A stretch of 64,000 bases of DNA from Nitrosomonas sp. (lineage in GTDB: Bacteria > Pseudomonadota > Gammaproteobacteria > Burkholderiales > Nitrosomonadaceae), in NCBI GenBank assembly GCA_019635215.1, contig JAHBZZ010000001.1:124001-188000 (forward strand), given 5' to 3'. The notes beneath the pieces were generated by a model. The model saw only the letters and a program-made list of their open reading frames with translations. It was not told the origin of the DNA and made no database searches. This document shows, piece after piece, positions 63,251-64,000 of this stretch (position 1 is the stretch's first letter; each line of letters begins with the position of its first letter). Made by a program: the position numbers and the translations under genes.

Positions 63251-64000
63251 TTATTCCTGAATAGTCAGATGTGCAATCCCCGTACTCAAATCCTTACCCT
63301 TGGCCTCCTTACCCTCCAGTTTGATCTGCAAACGCAGCTCATTCATCGAGTCCGCATTCCGCAAAGCATCTTCGTAGCTGATCAGACCTGCTTCGTAGAG
63401 TTCAAACAATGCCATATCGAATGTCTGCATACCGAGTTCGCGGGATTTTTTCATAATCTGTTTAATTTCATGCACATCCCCTTTGAATATTAAATCAGAA
63501 ATCAATGGCGAATTGAGCATAATTTCAATCGCGGCAGCCCGCCCTTTGCTTTCTTTTTTGGGAATCAGGCGTTGCGCGATCAAGCCTCTTAAATTGAGCG
63601 ACAAATCCATTAATAATTGCGGACGGCGTTCTTCAGGAAAAAAATTGATAATCCGGTCTAGCGCCTGGTTGGCGCTATTCGCATGCAATGTGCCCATGCA
63701 TAAATGGCCGGTTTCAGCAAACGCAATCGCGTGCTCCATGGTTTCACGGTCACGAATTTCGCCGATCAAAATCACATCCGGTGCCTGGCGCAGAGTATTT
63801 TTCAGCGCCGCTTCCCAGGATCCGGTGTCAACACCGACTTCACGCTGCGTGATGATGCAATTGATATGTTCATGGACATATTCCACCGGATCTTCAATGG
63901 TAATAATATGACCGTAGCTGTTCTTATTTCGATGCCCTATCAAAGCTGCCATGGACGTTGACTTACCCGATCCGGTACCGCCAACAAAAATAACCAGACC
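63251..64000 (-). CDS. pilU: Type IV pilus ATPase PilU (PilT paralogue), partial at 5' end
   Basis: Hexameric AAA-type retraction ATPase. The visible part starts inside the Walker A motif at the window edge (GLVIFVGGTGSGKST, reading beyond the ATG at 63952), then Asp box TIEDPVEYVHEH, Walker B LIGEIRDRETMEHA, His box GTLHANSANQALDRI. The wording FFPEERRPQLLMDLSLNLRGLIAQRLIP and the long acidic/charged C-terminus (KLEGKEAKGKDLSTGIAHLTIQE) favour PilU over PilT. The 5' part, including the PAS-like N-terminal domain, lies outside the window; pilT would be expected just upstream. Confidence 0.93.
   Translation of the reverse strand, partial: GLVIFVGGTGSGKSTSMAALIGHRNKNSYGHIITIEDPVEYVHEHINCIITQREVGVDTGSWEAALKNTLRQAPDVILIGEIRDRETMEHAIAFAETGHLCMGTLHANSANQALDRIINFFPEERRPQLLMDLSLNLRGLIAQRLIPKKESKGRAAAIEIMLNSPLISDLIFKGDVHEIKQIMKKSRELGMQTFDMALFELYEAGLISYEDALRNADSMNELRLQIKLEGKEAKGKDLSTGIAHLTIQE

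Overview
The window reads as chromosomal DNA of a betaproteobacterium, most likely a Nitrosomonas-like member of the Nitrosomonadales. This rests on recognisable family-level protein sequences and on gene order: ndk-rlmN-pilW-rodZ-ispG-hisS-yfgM-bamB-der is the standard betaproteobacterial run. No ammonia-oxidation gene lies in the window, so the genus is an inference. No tRNA, rRNA or CRISPR array was found.

Layout. 1-4434: a small anchored protein, a six-helix membrane protein and a TPR-CHAT lipoprotein. 4435-4823: a dispersed palindromic repeat. 4824-10816: a YheT-type hydrolase, the tRNA hydroxylation protein TrhP and the DNA polymerase III alpha subunit. 10870-17376: a TCA block on the minus strand (sdhB, sdhE, gltA, odhA, odhB) with neither sdhCDA nor lpd beside it. 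17576-27309: the long minus-strand housekeeping operon (ndk to der). 27519-29228: a membrane-anchored MutS-family ATPase.

29311-43349 is an ABC exporter operon (adaptor, ATPase, two MacB-type permeases) split between ATPase and permeases by about 9.8 kb of foreign DNA. The left part of that insert (31155-33300) holds small unknown genes and debris. The right part (33302-40854) is bounded by imperfect inverted repeats and carries a defence-like cassette: an SNF2/DEAH helicase, a fused DUF262-DUF1524 (GmrSD-like) nuclease, and the wreck of a type III restriction-modification pair. In that wreck one IS3-family element sits exactly between the first 81 codons of mod and the last ~100 codons of res. 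Just outside the right inverted repeat lies a diverged second copy of the exporter ATPase 3' end, overlapping the first permease. This is the most interesting part of the window.

43373-50863: a 1391-residue SNF2 helicase, a dicarboxylate/amino-acid symporter and a tonB-exbB-exbD operon. 51122-53578: a TetR regulator, an RDD membrane protein and a membrane GGDEF protein whose signature motif is degenerate. 53730-53936: a second, longer and inverted copy of the dispersed repeat, ending a few bases before ftsK. 53948-60378: ftsK-lolA-rarA-serS and a helical protein of unknown function. 60465-64000: comEC and the 3' part of pilU on the minus strand.
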